Positions 1-9,102 of a stretch of 40,045 nt of DNA are shown here, piece after piece. Under the pieces are notes generated by a model. It did not search any database. It had not been told where the DNA came from and worked only from the letters and a program-made list of their open reading frames with translations. The stretch's first letter is position 1; each line of letters opens with the position of its first letter. Source of the DNA: Nocardioidaceae bacterium (GTDB lineage Bacteria; Actinomycetota; Actinomycetes; Propionibacteriales; Nocardioidaceae); the NCBI GenBank assembly GCA_013695785.1, contig JACCZT010000034.1, positions 1 through 40,045 on the forward strand, given 5' to 3'. The translations under genes and the position numbers were made by a program.

Positions 1-1
1 G

Positions 2-625
2 AACATCATCCGGGCGGGATTGACCACGATCCTCAACGGCCAACCCGACATCGAGGTGATCGGCCAGGCCGCCGATGGCCACGAGGCCGTCGCGCTCGCT
101 CGCCGGTTACACCCCGATGTGTGCCTGTTCGACATCCGGATGCCGCACCTGGACGGCGTCGAGGCAACCCGCCTACTCGCCGGACCCGACATCGACGAAC
201 CGCTGGCGGTCGTCGTCATCACCACCTTCGACACCGACGAATACGTCAGCGGCGCCCTCAAAGCGGGCGCCAGAGGCTTCCTTCTCAAAGACGCCGGACC
301 AGACCTGTTGGTCCAAGCCATCCACGCCGCCGCCGAGGGCGACGCCCTCATCGCCCCAAGCATCACCGCCCGCCTGCTCGCCAGCTTCGCCGACTCCGCA
401 ACCTCCTCGGAGCGGGCGCAACCATTCGTCCCCCTCACCCAACGGGAGGAAGAAGTTCTCGTCACCGTCGCCAAGGGCTTGTCCAACGCCGAGATCGCCG
501 ACGAACTCCACATCAGCCTCAGCACCGTCAAGTTCCACGTCGCCAGCCTCATGAACAAGATCGGTGCCCGCAACCGCGTCCAGATCGCCATCTGGGCCTA
601 CGAGACCAAGCGAGTGCGGCCCTGA
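2..625 (+). CDS. LuxR/NarL-family response regulator, 5' truncated by window edge
   Basis: The ORF track starts at a TTG (20), but the frame is open to base 2 and reads NIIRAGL before it, which matches the usual receiver-domain helix 1. The real start is therefore outside the window, and 207 residues are visible. The N-terminal half is a receiver domain: phospho-acceptor Asp in CLFDIRMPHLDG, the Thr strand VVVITTFD and the conserved Lys in GFLLKDA. After a linker, the C-terminal half is a LuxR/GerE helix-turn-helix (LTQREEEVL, then SNAEIADELHISLSTVKFH). It should be a cytoplasmic DNA-binding regulator phosphorylated by a partner histidine kinase, probably encoded just upstream out of view. 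It is not obviously linked to the mre operon that follows. Codons end in C even more than those of mreB, so it may have a different history. Confidence 0.93.
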   Translation, partial: NIIRAGLTTILNGQPDIEVIGQAADGHEAVALARRLHPDVCLFDIRMPHLDGVEATRLLAGPDIDEPLAVVVITTFDTDEYVSGALKAGARGFLLKDAGPDLLVQAIHAAAEGDALIAPSITARLLASFADSATSSERAQPFVPLTQREEEVLVTVAKGLSNAEIADELHISLSTVKFHVASLMNKIGARNRVQIAIWAYETKRVRP

Positions 626-888
626 CCACTCCCGGACCACGGACATCGCGGACCCACCAAGCCTCACCACCGGTGCGGCCGACAATTTCCGAGGATGCGC
701 GTCTCGTGATGACGGAGGCGCGTCTATCCGCCGCGAGAGACGGGGTTGTCGATCCAGTTCCGCCTCCGACCCGCCAGGCGATGCGTTCGCCGGTCTCCTG
801 CCTTGGCCATGAGGTCCTGGTAAAGGTGTGACTGGTGGGGCAGGCGTGTCGTCGCGGCGATGGGGTGGTGCCGCCCTAGCCTGACACC
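626..888. other. Intergenic region between response regulator and mreB
   Basis: These 263 bases hold no convincing gene. No strong hairpin terminator follows the regulator. An exact direct repeat GCGCGTCT occurs twice about 24 bases apart around 697-724. The only regulatory signal I can support is the mreB -10 box at 877-882. Confidence 0.5.
877..882 (+). promoter_or_regulatory. Putative leaderless promoter of mreB (-10 TAGCCT)
   Basis: TAGCCT lies 6 nt before the mreB ATG at 889 and no Shine-Dalgarno sequence is present. This spacing would put the transcription start at or next to the A of the ATG. No good -35 box is visible. Confidence 0.5.
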
Positions 889-1914
889 ATGGCCAGCAGC
901 TTGATGGGGCGCGACATGGCCGTGGACCTCGGCACCGCCAACACGTTGGTGTACGTCCGCGGCCGCGGCGTGATGCTCAACGAGCCCTCCGTCGTCGCCC
1001 TCAACGCGCAGACCCGCGAGATCCTCGCGGTCGGCACCGAGGCCAAGCGCATGCTCGGGCGGACCCCCGAGGCGATCACCGCGATCCGGCCGATGAAGGA
1101 CGGCGTCATCGCCGACTTCGAGTCGACCGAGCAGATGCTGCGCATCTTCATCCAACGCGTGCACCGCCGCCGCTACTTCGCCAAGCCGCGCCTGGTGGTC
1201 TGCGTACCTAGCGGCATCACCTCGGTCGAGCAACGCGCGGTCAAGGAGGCGGGCTACCAGGCGGGCGCGCGCCAGGTCTACATCATCGAGGAGCCGATGG
1301 CGGCTGCGCTCGGTGCCGGCCTGCCCGTCCACGAGGCCACCGGCAACATGATCGTCGACGTCGGCGGCGGCACCACCGAGGTCGCCGTCATCTCGCTGGG
1401 CGGCATCGTCACCAGCATGTCGATCCGTACCGCCGGCGACGACCTCGACCAGGCGATCATCTCGTGGTTCAAGAAGGAACACTCGCTGATGGTGGGGGAG
1501 CGGACCGCCGAGGAGATCAAGATCGCCGTCGGCTCGGCGTTCCCGCTACCCGACGAGCCCGAGGCCCAGATCCGTGGCCGCGACCTGGTCAGCGGTCTGC
1601 CACGGACGGTCACGGTCGCGACGGCCGAGGTGCGTCAAGCCCTCGAGGAGCCGGTGCAGGACATCGTCGACGCCGTGCGGACGACGCTGGACAAGACGCC
1701 GCCTGAGCTCGCCGGAGACATCATGGACCGCGGCCTGGTGCTCACCGGTGGCGGCGCACTCCTGCGCGGGCTCGACGAGCGGCTGCGACACGAGACGCAG
1801 ATGCCGGTGCACATCGCCGAGGACCCGTTGCACTCCGTGGCGATGGGCGCGGGCAAATGTGTGGAGGAGTTCGAGGCGCTTCGGCAGGTGCTCACCTCCG
1901 AGCCCCGGCACTGA
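889..1914 (+). CDS. mreB: Rod shape-determining protein MreB
   Basis: Bacterial actin homologue, 341 residues, close to the usual ~345. It polymerises under the membrane and directs the elongasome (MreC, MreD, PBP2, RodA), all encoded next. Nucleotide-binding motifs are clear: phosphate-1 near the N-terminus (AVDLGTANTLVYV), the middle motif MIVDVGGGTTEVAVISLGG, and the C-terminal adenosine motif LTGGGALLRGLDE. Residues 1-8 (MASSLMGR) may form the short membrane-binding helix. The start at 889 is favoured by the -10 box just before it. It is the first gene of the operon, and mreC starts 9 nt after its stop. Confidence 0.98.
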   Translation: MASSLMGRDMAVDLGTANTLVYVRGRGVMLNEPSVVALNAQTREILAVGTEAKRMLGRTPEAITAIRPMKDGVIADFESTEQMLRIFIQRVHRRRYFAKPRLVVCVPSGITSVEQRAVKEAGYQAGARQVYIIEEPMAAALGAGLPVHEATGNMIVDVGGGTTEVAVISLGGIVTSMSIRTAGDDLDQAIISWFKKEHSLMVGERTAEEIKIAVGSAFPLPDEPEAQIRGRDLVSGLPRTVTVATAEVRQALEEPVQDIVDAVRTTLDKTPPELAGDIMDRGLVLTGGGALLRGLDERLRHETQMPVHIAEDPLHSVAMGAGKCVEEFEALRQVLTSEPRH

Positions 1915-1923
1915 GGCGCGCCC

Positions 1924-2787
1924 ATGCTGATGCGTACCCCGCGACGTGATGACAACCGCTCGCGCACCCGGTTGGTGCTCCTGGTCCTTGCCGCCGTCGC
2001 GGTGATCAGCCTCGACGCCGGTCTGGGTACGTCCTCGCCCGCGCAGCCGGTGCGCGACGCCGCCAGCAGTGTCCTCGGACCGGTCGAGTCCGTCGCGCAC
2101 AAGGCGTTGACTCCGGTACGCGCGATCGGCGACCTCTTCACCACCCGCGCCGACCTGCGCCGCGACAACGACGCCCTGCTCGAGGAGAACGCGCGGCTGC
2201 GCAACCAGGCCAACACCGCAGGCGTCGACACCGCACGACTCGAGGAGCTCGAAGGCATCGCCGACCTGAGCACGGCGAACGGGTTCGAGACCGTGCAGGC
2301 ACAGGTCGTCGCCATCGGCGGGGCGCAGTCGTTCTCGCGCGCCGTGACCATCGACGTCGGCACCGCGCAGGGTGTGCGCCGCGACATGACGGTGCTCAAC
2401 GCCGACGGGCTCGTCGGCCGGGTCGTCGGCGTCTCGCGGAGCAACGCGACGGTCCTGCTCCTGGTGGATGCCCGGTCCACGGTCGGTGCACGGCTGTCCG
2501 GTGACAGCGAGCTCGGGTTCGTACGCGGCGACGGTGACCTCTCCGGTGCCGGCCGGTTGACATTGTCGACCGTCGATGCGGCCGCCGTACCCATCGAGGG
2601 CGACAGCGTGGTTTCGTGGGGCTCGCGCGGGCAGGTGCCGTATGTGGCCGGCGTACCGATCGGCCGGGTCGAGAGCGTAGCCTCCAGCCCGCGGGACCAG
2701 TCGCGCACCGTAACGCTTGCGCCGTACGCGGACTTCTCGGCCCTCGACGTCGTCGGAGTCGTCGTCGCGCGGACGAAGGGTCGCTGA
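1924..2787 (+). CDS. mreC: Rod shape-determining protein MreC
   Basis: 287 residues. A short basic N-terminus (RTPRRDDNRSRTR) is followed by one membrane segment (about 14-32, LVLLVLAAVAVISL). A coiled coil comes next at about 70-110 (DLRRDNDALLEENARLRNQ). The extracytoplasmic beta-barrel domain contains the family hallmark GLVGRVVGVSRSNATVLLLVD. MreC bridges MreB inside the cell to PBP2 outside and activates wall synthesis. It lies between mreB and mreD, with mreD starting 1 nt after its stop, so co-translation is likely. Ordinary family length; no defects seen. Confidence 0.97.
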   Translation: MLMRTPRRDDNRSRTRLVLLVLAAVAVISLDAGLGTSSPAQPVRDAASSVLGPVESVAHKALTPVRAIGDLFTTRADLRRDNDALLEENARLRNQANTAGVDTARLEELEGIADLSTANGFETVQAQVVAIGGAQSFSRAVTIDVGTAQGVRRDMTVLNADGLVGRVVGVSRSNATVLLLVDARSTVGARLSGDSELGFVRGDGDLSGAGRLTLSTVDAAAVPIEGDSVVSWGSRGQVPYVAGVPIGRVESVASSPRDQSRTVTLAPYADFSALDVVGVVVARTKGR

Positions 2788-2788
2788 G

Positions 2789-3322
2789 ATGTCCGCGATC
2801 CGCCCGGCGCTGGTCGCCGTCTGCGTCATCGTCTGCGTCGTTCTCCAGCTCAGCGTGTTCACGCAGCTGGCCGTTGCCGCGGTCGTGCCCGACATCGCCA
2901 TGGTGTTCGTGATCGCTGCGGCGCTGGCCCGTGGCCCGTCCTACGCGGCCGGCCTCGGGTTCTGCGCCGGTCTGGTGCTCGACCTGGCGCCGCCGGCGGA
3001 TCACACACTGGGTCGCTGGGCCCTGACCTTCGTCATCGTCGGCTACCTCGCCGGGCTCGTCCGCCAGGACACCAACCGCTCGGTGGTCGCCTCGGCCGCC
3101 TGTGTCGCCGCATCGGTCTTTATCGGGACGTCGGTGTTCGCACTGTCAGGCATCGTGCTCGGCGAGAGCGGCGTCAGCATCGCCAGGGCCCTGCAGGTGA
3201 TCCCGCTCGCGGTGTTGTACGACGTCGCTGTCGCGCTCGTCCTGCTTCCCGTCGCGCGCGCCGTCCTGGTCGGGCGGGACAGCGCTCCTGCCCAGAGCCG
3301 CGTGGGGGTTGGTGTCCGGTGA
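2789..3322 (+). CDS. mreD: Rod shape-determining protein MreD
   Basis: The ORF track begins at 2717, inside mreC. The ATG at 2789, directly after the mreC stop, gives a normal 177-residue MreD (MSAIRPALVAV). The protein is almost entirely hydrophobic, with about five membrane helices and the family-type stretch GPSYAAGLGFCAGLVLDLAPP. MreD is an inner-membrane partner of MreC in the elongasome. Its stop overlaps the mrdA start by 4 nt (GTGA), a typical translational-coupling arrangement. Identification rests on position and topology as much as on sequence, because the family is weakly conserved. Confidence 0.94.
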   Translation: MSAIRPALVAVCVIVCVVLQLSVFTQLAVAAVVPDIAMVFVIAAALARGPSYAAGLGFCAGLVLDLAPPADHTLGRWALTFVIVGYLAGLVRQDTNRSVVASAACVAASVFIGTSVFALSGIVLGESGVSIARALQVIPLAVLYDVAVALVLLPVARAVLVGRDSAPAQSRVGVGVR

Positions 3323-5403
3323 CCACCCTGACCCGTGGCCGTTTCGTGGTCATCCAGGTCCTCGTGCTCGCACTCTTCTGCTCGCTGCTGGGTCGCCTGT
3401 GGTACCTCCAGGTCGTCGGTGGCGACAGCTACCGGGCGCAGGCGCAGAGCAACGCCGTGCGGGACGTCATCGTGCAGCCGCAGCGAGGTCTCATCGTCGA
3501 CTCCACAGGTCGGTCACTGGTCGCCAACCGGCTCGCGTGGGTGGTGACGGTGGACCGCTCCCGGCTCGCAGTCCTGCCCACCGCCGAGCAGTCCGCGACG
3601 CTACGCCAGCTCGGCCGCACGCTCGGCCTGCCGTACGGCCAGGTCCTCGCCCAGACCAAGCTGTGCGGAGAGAAGGGTGCGCCCGACGCGGGCCTCTGCT
3701 GGAACGGGTCGCCGTACGAGGCGGTCCCGGTCGCGGCCGACGTCGACGAGGACGTAGCACTGGCCATCGCAGAACGGCCGGAGGACTTCCCCGCCGTTGA
3801 GGTCCAGCAGCAGAACGTCCGGTCCTACCCCACGCCCTACGGCGCCAACGCCGCACACCTGCTGGGCTACGTGACGTCGGTGACAGAGGACGAGTACGCA
3901 GCGGCGAAGCAGGACGACGACACCACGCTCAACGCAGCCTCCCAGGTCGGCCGGTCGGGCCTGGAACGGTCGTACGACAGGTTCCTGCGCGGCCTGCCCG
4001 GGTCGACCGGCAAGTCGGTGGACTCCAGCGGCCGCGTCATCGGCAGCGCGGGCGCGACCCCAGCGCGGCCGGGGGACACCCTCGTGACGAGCATCGATGC
4101 CAAGGTCCAGGCCAAGGCCGAGGACGAGCTGCGTGCGGCGATCATGACCGCACGGCAGACCCACGACGACGTCACCGGTGAGGACTACAAGGCGACGTCG
4201 GGCGCGATGGTCGTGATGGAGGCCAAGACCGGTCGTCTGGTCGCCTCGGCGAGCTACCCGACGTACGACCCCGAGGTCTGGGTCGGGGGCATCAGCAGCA
4301 GGCAGCTCAAGAGCCTGTACTCCAAGGACGCCGGCGAGCCGCTGCTGTCACGCGCCACGCAGGGGCAGCTGGCACCGGGCTCGACGTTCAAGCCCGTCAC
4401 GGCCGCCGGAGCACTCGACAGCGGGTACCCCACCTCCACCGAGCTCGACTGCTCCAGCTCGTTCCAGGTCGGCAACCGGATCTTCAAGAACTACGAGTCC
4501 GCGTCGTACGGGCCGATCGACTTCGCCAGCGCGCTGCAGCTGTCGTGCGACACGTTCTTCTACCGCATCGCCTACGCCGAGTGGCTGCGCCAGGGCGGTG
4601 ACGACCCCGACCGAAAGGATGTCCTGGTCGAGAACGCCAAGAGGTTCGGGTTCGGCCGCCAGACCGGCATCGACCTGCCAGGTGAGGCCAGCGGACGGAT
4701 CGCCGACCGGGCCTGGCGCCGCCAGTACTGGAAGGACAACAAGGACTACTACTGCAAGATCGGCCGCTCGTCGTCGGCGAACGACTACCTGCACCTGTTC
4801 GCCCGGGAGTTCTGCGTCGACGGCTATCTCTACCGTGCCGGTGACGCGGTCAACTTCGCCATCGGCCAGGGCGACACCCTCGTCACGCCGATGCAGCTCG
4901 CGGTCGTGTACGCCGCTCTGTCCAACGGCGGCGCGCTGTTCGAGCCGCGTGTCGCTAAGGCGGTCGTGGACCCCTACGGCGACGTCGTCAAACGGATCCC
5001 ACCGCACCGGGCCGGTTCGCTCCCGATCTCCGATCGGCACCGCGACTACATCGACGACGCCCTGCTCGGCACGGCCAAGACCGGGACGATGGCCTGGAAG
5101 ATGCAAGGCTTCCCGCTCGAGGAGGTGCAGGTGCGCGCCAAGACCGGCACCGCGGAGGTGCAGGGCAAGCAGACCACCGGCTGGGTCGCGACGTACGACG
5201 AGAACTACGTGGTGATCATGATGATGGAGCAGGGCGGCACCGGCTCGGGCAGCTCCGGCGACGCCGTCCGGCACATGTGGGAGGCGCTGTACGGCATCGA
5301 CGGCGATCGGGTCGACCCGGCGGCGTCGCTGCTGCCCGCGGGACAGACGCCGTCGTCGCTGCCGGTCTTCGGCCGCGACGGCACGGTGGAAGCGCCCCGA
5401 TGA
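3319..5403 (+). CDS. mrdA: Penicillin-binding protein 2, elongation-specific transpeptidase
   Basis: Class B PBP of 694 residues that cross-links peptidoglycan outside the membrane and pairs with the glycosyltransferase RodA. One N-terminal membrane helix (about 8-26) anchors it. The dimerisation/pedestal domain follows (QPQRGLIVDSTGR). The transpeptidase domain has the active-site SxxK at S355 (GSTFKPVTAAG), the second motif as SCD at 409-411 (LSCDTFFY), and KTGT from K608 (RAKTGTAEVQG). The GTG start at 3319 overlaps the mreD stop. Its TGA overlaps the rodA ATG (ATGA). The 694 residues are within the usual range for actinobacterial PBP2. Confidence 0.97.
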   Translation: MTTLTRGRFVVIQVLVLALFCSLLGRLWYLQVVGGDSYRAQAQSNAVRDVIVQPQRGLIVDSTGRSLVANRLAWVVTVDRSRLAVLPTAEQSATLRQLGRTLGLPYGQVLAQTKLCGEKGAPDAGLCWNGSPYEAVPVAADVDEDVALAIAERPEDFPAVEVQQQNVRSYPTPYGANAAHLLGYVTSVTEDEYAAAKQDDDTTLNAASQVGRSGLERSYDRFLRGLPGSTGKSVDSSGRVIGSAGATPARPGDTLVTSIDAKVQAKAEDELRAAIMTARQTHDDVTGEDYKATSGAMVVMEAKTGRLVASASYPTYDPEVWVGGISSRQLKSLYSKDAGEPLLSRATQGQLAPGSTFKPVTAAGALDSGYPTSTELDCSSSFQVGNRIFKNYESASYGPIDFASALQLSCDTFFYRIAYAEWLRQGGDDPDRKDVLVENAKRFGFGRQTGIDLPGEASGRIADRAWRRQYWKDNKDYYCKIGRSSSANDYLHLFAREFCVDGYLYRAGDAVNFAIGQGDTLVTPMQLAVVYAALSNGGALFEPRVAKAVVDPYGDVVKRIPPHRAGSLPISDRHRDYIDDALLGTAKTGTMAWKMQGFPLEEVQVRAKTGTAEVQGKQTTGWVATYDENYVVIMMMEQGGTGSGSSGDAVRHMWEALYGIDGDRVDPAASLLPAGQTPSSLPVFGRDGTVEAPR

Positions 5404-6602
5404 CGGTCCTGCACGCGCCGCGCGTCGTACGGCGGCACCGGTGGGCCGACCTGGACTGGTGGCTCGTCATCGCCGTCGCGTTGCTCGTGCTCATCGGCAC
5501 CGTGCTCATTTGGTCGGCGACCTCGCACCGTGACGACCTGACCGGTGGCCGCCCGACGGCCTACTTGTCCAAGCAGGGCGTCAACGTCGTCATCGCCGTC
5601 ACCCTCGGCGGCCTCATCGCTGCGACGGACCGCCGGTCGATCCGCGTCTGGGCTCCCCTCATCTACATCGGTTCGGTCGTGGGGCTGCTGCTCGTCTTCG
5701 TGCCCGGCGTCGGGGCGACGATCAACGGCTCCCACTCCTGGTTGGACGTCGGTGGTCTGTCGATCCAGCCTGTGGAGTTCGCCAAGGTCGGCGTGATCGT
5801 GGGGATGGCGCTGGTCCTGGCCGAACGAGCCGAAGCCGGCCTGCGAAGCGTCATGCGTGACTCGGACCTGCTGCCCGCCCTCGCGATCGCCGCTGTGCCG
5901 GCGGTCCTCATCCTGGCTCAGCCCGACCTCGGCTCACTGATGGTCCTGGCCGCCATCGTCTTCGGTGTCCTCGCGATGGCCGGGACCGCCAAGCGTTGGC
6001 TGGGCGCGTTGCTGGCCGTCGGCGTCACCGCCCTGGTGCTCGCCGTGGCCGTCGGGGTGTTGCAGGAGTACCAGCTGTCGCGCTTCGAGGCCTTCGCCGA
6101 TCCGTCCCTGGACCCGCGGGGTGCTGGCTACAACACCATCCAGGCACGCATCGCGATCGGCAACGGTGGCGTGCTCGGCCAAGGACTGTTCCAGGGGTCG
6201 CAGACCCAGAGCGGCTTCGTCCCCGAGCAGCACACCGACTTCATCTTCACCGTCGCCGGAGAGGAGCTCGGGCTCGTCGGGTCCGCCGCCGTCATCATGC
6301 TGCTCGGCGTCGTGCTGTGGCGGTGCCTGCGGATCGCCCGTCAGGCCGACGACCTCTTCGGCCGGCTCGCCGCGGTCGGCATCGCCTGCTGGTTCGGGTT
6401 CCAGTCGTTCCAGAACATCGGCATGTGCCTGGGGATCATGCCGGTGACGGGGGTCCCGCTGCCGTTCGTCTCCTACGGCGGTACGTCGATGTTCGCGTCC
6501 ATGATGGCGGTGGGGCTGCTGCTCAACATCCGCCGCCGGGCCGGTGGGCCCACCGGTCACGGTGTCGTGGTGCGGTCACGCCTGCAGCGCAGCCGCTTCT
6601 GA
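5400..6602 (+). CDS. rodA: SEDS peptidoglycan glycosyltransferase RodA
   Basis: The track ORF starts upstream at 5277 inside mrdA. The ATG at 5400 overlaps the mrdA stop (ATGA) and gives 400 residues (MTVLHAPRV). SEDS-family integral membrane protein with about ten helices. It polymerises lipid II into glycan strands with PBP2 encoded just before. Family signatures include NGSHSWLDVGGLSIQPVEFAK, the loop GGVLGQGLFQGSQTQSGFVPEQHTDFIF (only part quoted in the family motif sense: PEQHTDFIF) and VPLPFVSYGGTSM near the C-terminus. It is the last gene of the mre/rod operon; the following gene has its own predicted promoter. Confidence 0.97.
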   Translation: MTVLHAPRVVRRHRWADLDWWLVIAVALLVLIGTVLIWSATSHRDDLTGGRPTAYLSKQGVNVVIAVTLGGLIAATDRRSIRVWAPLIYIGSVVGLLLVFVPGVGATINGSHSWLDVGGLSIQPVEFAKVGVIVGMALVLAERAEAGLRSVMRDSDLLPALAIAAVPAVLILAQPDLGSLMVLAAIVFGVLAMAGTAKRWLGALLAVGVTALVLAVAVGVLQEYQLSRFEAFADPSLDPRGAGYNTIQARIAIGNGGVLGQGLFQGSQTQSGFVPEQHTDFIFTVAGEELGLVGSAAVIMLLGVVLWRCLRIARQADDLFGRLAAVGIACWFGFQSFQNIGMCLGIMPVTGVPLPFVSYGGTSMFASMMAVGLLLNIRRRAGGPTGHGVVVRSRLQRSRF

Positions 6603-6629
6603 GGGGCCGGCGTCGCCGCGACCAGCGGC

Positions 6630-6635
6630 TAGGCT
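6630..6635 (+). promoter_or_regulatory. Putative leaderless promoter of the radical SAM gene (-10 TAGGCT)
   Basis: TAGGCT is 7 nt before the ATG at 6643, the same geometry as mreB. It supports 6643 rather than the upstream ORF start at 6544, which lies inside rodA. Confidence 0.5.
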
Positions 6636-6642
6636 GTGCCGC

Positions 6643-8586
6643 ATGCCTGCGCCCACCGCCCTGAGCGTCTTCGACCGCCTGGAGCCGCTGTTGCCGAGGA
6701 TCGGCAAGCCGATCCAGTACCTCGGCGGGGAGCTCAACTCCACGGTCAAGGTCTGGGACTCGGTCACGGTCCGCTGGGCGCTGATGTACCCCGACGCGTA
6801 CGAGGTCGGACTGCCCAACCAGGGCGTGCAGATCCTCTACGAGATCCTGAACGAGCGCGACTGGATCCTGGCCGAGCGGACGTACGCCGTCTTCTCGGAC
6901 ATGGAAGACCTGATGCGCGCCCACGGCATCCCGCAGTTCACCGTCGACGCGCACCGGCCGGTGCGTGCCTTCGACCTGCTGGGGATCTCCTTCTCCACCG
7001 AGCTCGGCTACACCAACATGCTCACCGCACTCGACCTCGCAGGCATCCCCCTGCACGCCGCCGACCGTACCGACGACGACCCGCTCGTGCTCGCCGGTGG
7101 ACACTCGGCCTTCAACCCCGAGCCGATCGCCGACTTCATCGACGCGGCCGTCCTCGGCGACGGCGAGGAGATCGTCCTCGCCATCAGCGACCTGGTCCGC
7201 GAGTGGAAGGACGAGGGCTGCCCGGGTGGTCGCGACGAGGTGCTCATGCGGCTCGCCGCGTCCGGCGGCGTGTACGTCCCGGCCTTCTACGACGTCTCCT
7301 ACCTCCCGGACGGGAGGATCCAGCGCGTGGTGCCCAACCGCGCCGGCGTCCCGTGGCGGGTCAGCAAGCACACCCTGATGGACCTCGACGCGTGGCCGTA
7401 CCCCAAGAACCCCCTCGTGCCGCTGGCCGAGACCGTCCATGAGCGCTACTCGGTGGAGATCTTCCGTGGTTGCACGCGGGGCTGCCGGTTCTGCCAGGCC
7501 GGCATGATCACCCGACCCGTGCGCGAGCGCAGCATCACCACCATCGGGGCGATGGTCGAGAACGGCCTGGCCAAGTCCGGTTTCGAGGAGGTCGGGCTGC
7601 TGAGCCTGTCCAGCGCGGACCACTCCGAGATCGCCGAGGTCGCCAAGGGCCTCGGCGACAGGTACGAAGGCACCAACACCTCCCTGTCGCTGCCGTCCAC
7701 CCGCGTGGACGCCTTCAACATCACCCTGGCCAACGAGTTCAGCCGCAACGGCCGCCGGTCCGGCCTGACGTTCGCGCCCGAGGGTGGCAGTGAACGGCTG
7801 CGCAAGGTGATCAACAAGATGGTCAGTGAGGAGGACCTGATCCGGACCGTCTCGGCGGCGTTCTCGCACGGCTGGCGCCAGGTCAAGCTCTACTTCATGT
7901 GCGGGTTGCCCACCGAGACCGACGACGACGTCATGCAGATCGGCGACCTGGCGCGCAAGGTGATCGAGACCGGACGGGAGGTCTCGGGGCGCAAGGACAT
8001 TCGGTGCACCGTCTCGATCGGGGGGTTCGTACCCAAGCCGCACACGCCGTTCCAGTGGGCGAGCCAGCTCGACCACGAGACGACCGACGCCCGCCTGGCC
8101 AAGCTGCGCGAGTCGGTGCGCTCGGACAAGAAGTACGGTCGCTCGATCGGCTTTCGCTACCACGACGGCAAGCCCGGCATCGTCGAAGGCCTGCTGTCGC
8201 GCGGCGACCGCCGGGTCGGGCGCATCATCGAGGCGGTCTGGCGTGACGGCGGCAGGTTCGACGGCTGGAGCGAGCACTTCTCCTACGACCGCTGGGCCGA
8301 GTGCACCGAGCAGGTGCTCGCCGGCGAACCGGTCGACCTGGACTGGTACACCGTGCGCGAGCGCGACCACGCCGAGGTGCTGCCCTGGGACCACCTGGAC
8401 TCCGGCCTGGACAAGGACTGGTTGTGGGAGGACTGGCAGGACGCCCTCGACCCCGAAGGCGCGATCGAGGTGGAGGACTGCCGCTGGACGCCGTGCTTCG
8501 ACTGCGGGGTGTGCCCGCAGATGGGCACCGACATCCAGGTAGGCCCCACCGGAGCCAAGCTGCTCCCCATCACGCCCGTGTCGTGA
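6643..8586 (+). CDS. TIGR03960-type radical SAM protein
   Basis: 647 residues from ATG 6643. The N-terminal part resembles a B12-binding-like domain (YPDAYEVGLPNQGVQILYE). The radical SAM core has the CX3CX2C iron-sulphur ligands C277, C281 and C284 (FRGCTRGCRFCQAG) followed by FAPEGGSERLRKVINK. The C-terminal region has another cysteine cluster (CFDCGVCPQMG). From family knowledge, TIGR03960 proteins occur beside or fused to a DUF2344/TIGR03936 protein and near RNase E; the substrate is not established to my knowledge. Here the DUF2344 gene lies 1.7 kb downstream, separated by two unrelated genes. The TGA overlaps the next GTG. Confidence 0.92.
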   Translation: MPAPTALSVFDRLEPLLPRIGKPIQYLGGELNSTVKVWDSVTVRWALMYPDAYEVGLPNQGVQILYEILNERDWILAERTYAVFSDMEDLMRAHGIPQFTVDAHRPVRAFDLLGISFSTELGYTNMLTALDLAGIPLHAADRTDDDPLVLAGGHSAFNPEPIADFIDAAVLGDGEEIVLAISDLVREWKDEGCPGGRDEVLMRLAASGGVYVPAFYDVSYLPDGRIQRVVPNRAGVPWRVSKHTLMDLDAWPYPKNPLVPLAETVHERYSVEIFRGCTRGCRFCQAGMITRPVRERSITTIGAMVENGLAKSGFEEVGLLSLSSADHSEIAEVAKGLGDRYEGTNTSLSLPSTRVDAFNITLANEFSRNGRRSGLTFAPEGGSERLRKVINKMVSEEDLIRTVSAAFSHGWRQVKLYFMCGLPTETDDDVMQIGDLARKVIETGREVSGRKDIRCTVSIGGFVPKPHTPFQWASQLDHETTDARLAKLRESVRSDKKYGRSIGFRYHDGKPGIVEGLLSRGDRRVGRIIEAVWRDGGRFDGWSEHFSYDRWAECTEQVLAGEPVDLDWYTVRERDHAEVLPWDHLDSGLDKDWLWEDWQDALDPEGAIEVEDCRWTPCFDCGVCPQMGTDIQVGPTGAKLLPITPVS

Positions 8587-9059
8587 CCGTACGCCCCGCC
8601 GGTCGAGCGGACTATGCGGCGCTCGTGGAGCTGCGGCGACGGTCGCGGCTGGAGACCGACGGCGTCGGCCTCGATGCCGAGCCAGAGTTCGACGAGCGGT
8701 TCACGGCGTGGCTGGACGTCCAGCTGGCGCGCGGCTCGCTGGCGTGGGTCGCCGAGGACGCCGGATCGATGGTCGGGATGCTGCTGATGTTCGTGCTGGA
8801 GCGCATGCCCGCACCGGAGCGTCCGCCCTCGCGGTGGGGTTACGTCGTCAACGCCTTCGTCCTTCCCGAGCATCGCGACCGCGGCGTCGGCACGCAGCTC
8901 GTCGCCGCGGCGACCGAACACGCCGATGCTCAGGGGTACGCGCGCCTCGTGCTCACCGCCAGCGATCGAGCCGTCCCCTTGTACGCCCGCGCCGGCTTCT
9001 CCCGCGACCACCCGCTCCTGGTCCGCGAGCCGACTCCGCGGGACCACGTGGGACGCTGA
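8583..9059 (+). CDS. GNAT-family N-acetyltransferase
   Basis: The GTG at 8583 overlaps the radical SAM stop (GTGA) and gives 158 residues (VTVRPAGRADYAALVEL). The longer ORF from 8301 only reads antisense-like filler inside the upstream gene. GNAT fold: N-terminal beta strand with VRPAGRADY, then the acetyl-CoA pyrophosphate loop in FVLPEHRDRGVGTQLVAAA (RxxGxG), then LVLTASDRAVPLYARAGF near the C-terminus. The acceptor substrate cannot be told. Overlap with the radical SAM gene suggests co-transcription. It ends 44 nt before the convergent MFS gene. Confidence 0.9.
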   Translation: MTVRPAGRADYAALVELRRRSRLETDGVGLDAEPEFDERFTAWLDVQLARGSLAWVAEDAGSMVGMLLMFVLERMPAPERPPSRWGYVVNAFVLPEHRDRGVGTQLVAAATEHADAQGYARLVLTASDRAVPLYARAGFSRDHPLLVREPTPRDHVGR

Positions 9060-9102
9060 GCTGGCACTCGGTGCGTCGTCGCGGTGCGTCGTGGAGATGG
9101 GC

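Noticed and set aside
20-625. TTG at 20 as the true start of the response regulator
   Set aside because: The frame is open to base 2 and upstream residues fit the receiver domain, so the start is outside the window.
1546-2901. Long minus-strand ORF (451 aa) across mreB/mreC
   Set aside because: It is an antisense shadow of real genes in high-GC DNA; it is low-complexity, rich in Arg/His/Asp, and has no motif.
6523-8394. 623-aa minus-strand ORF over the radical SAM gene
   Set aside because: The plus-strand gene has clear CX3CX2C and family motifs; the antisense frame has none.
9060-9102. Direct repeat GGTGCGTCGT between GNAT and MFS as a terminator
   Set aside because: The copies are direct, not inverted, so they do not form a stem.
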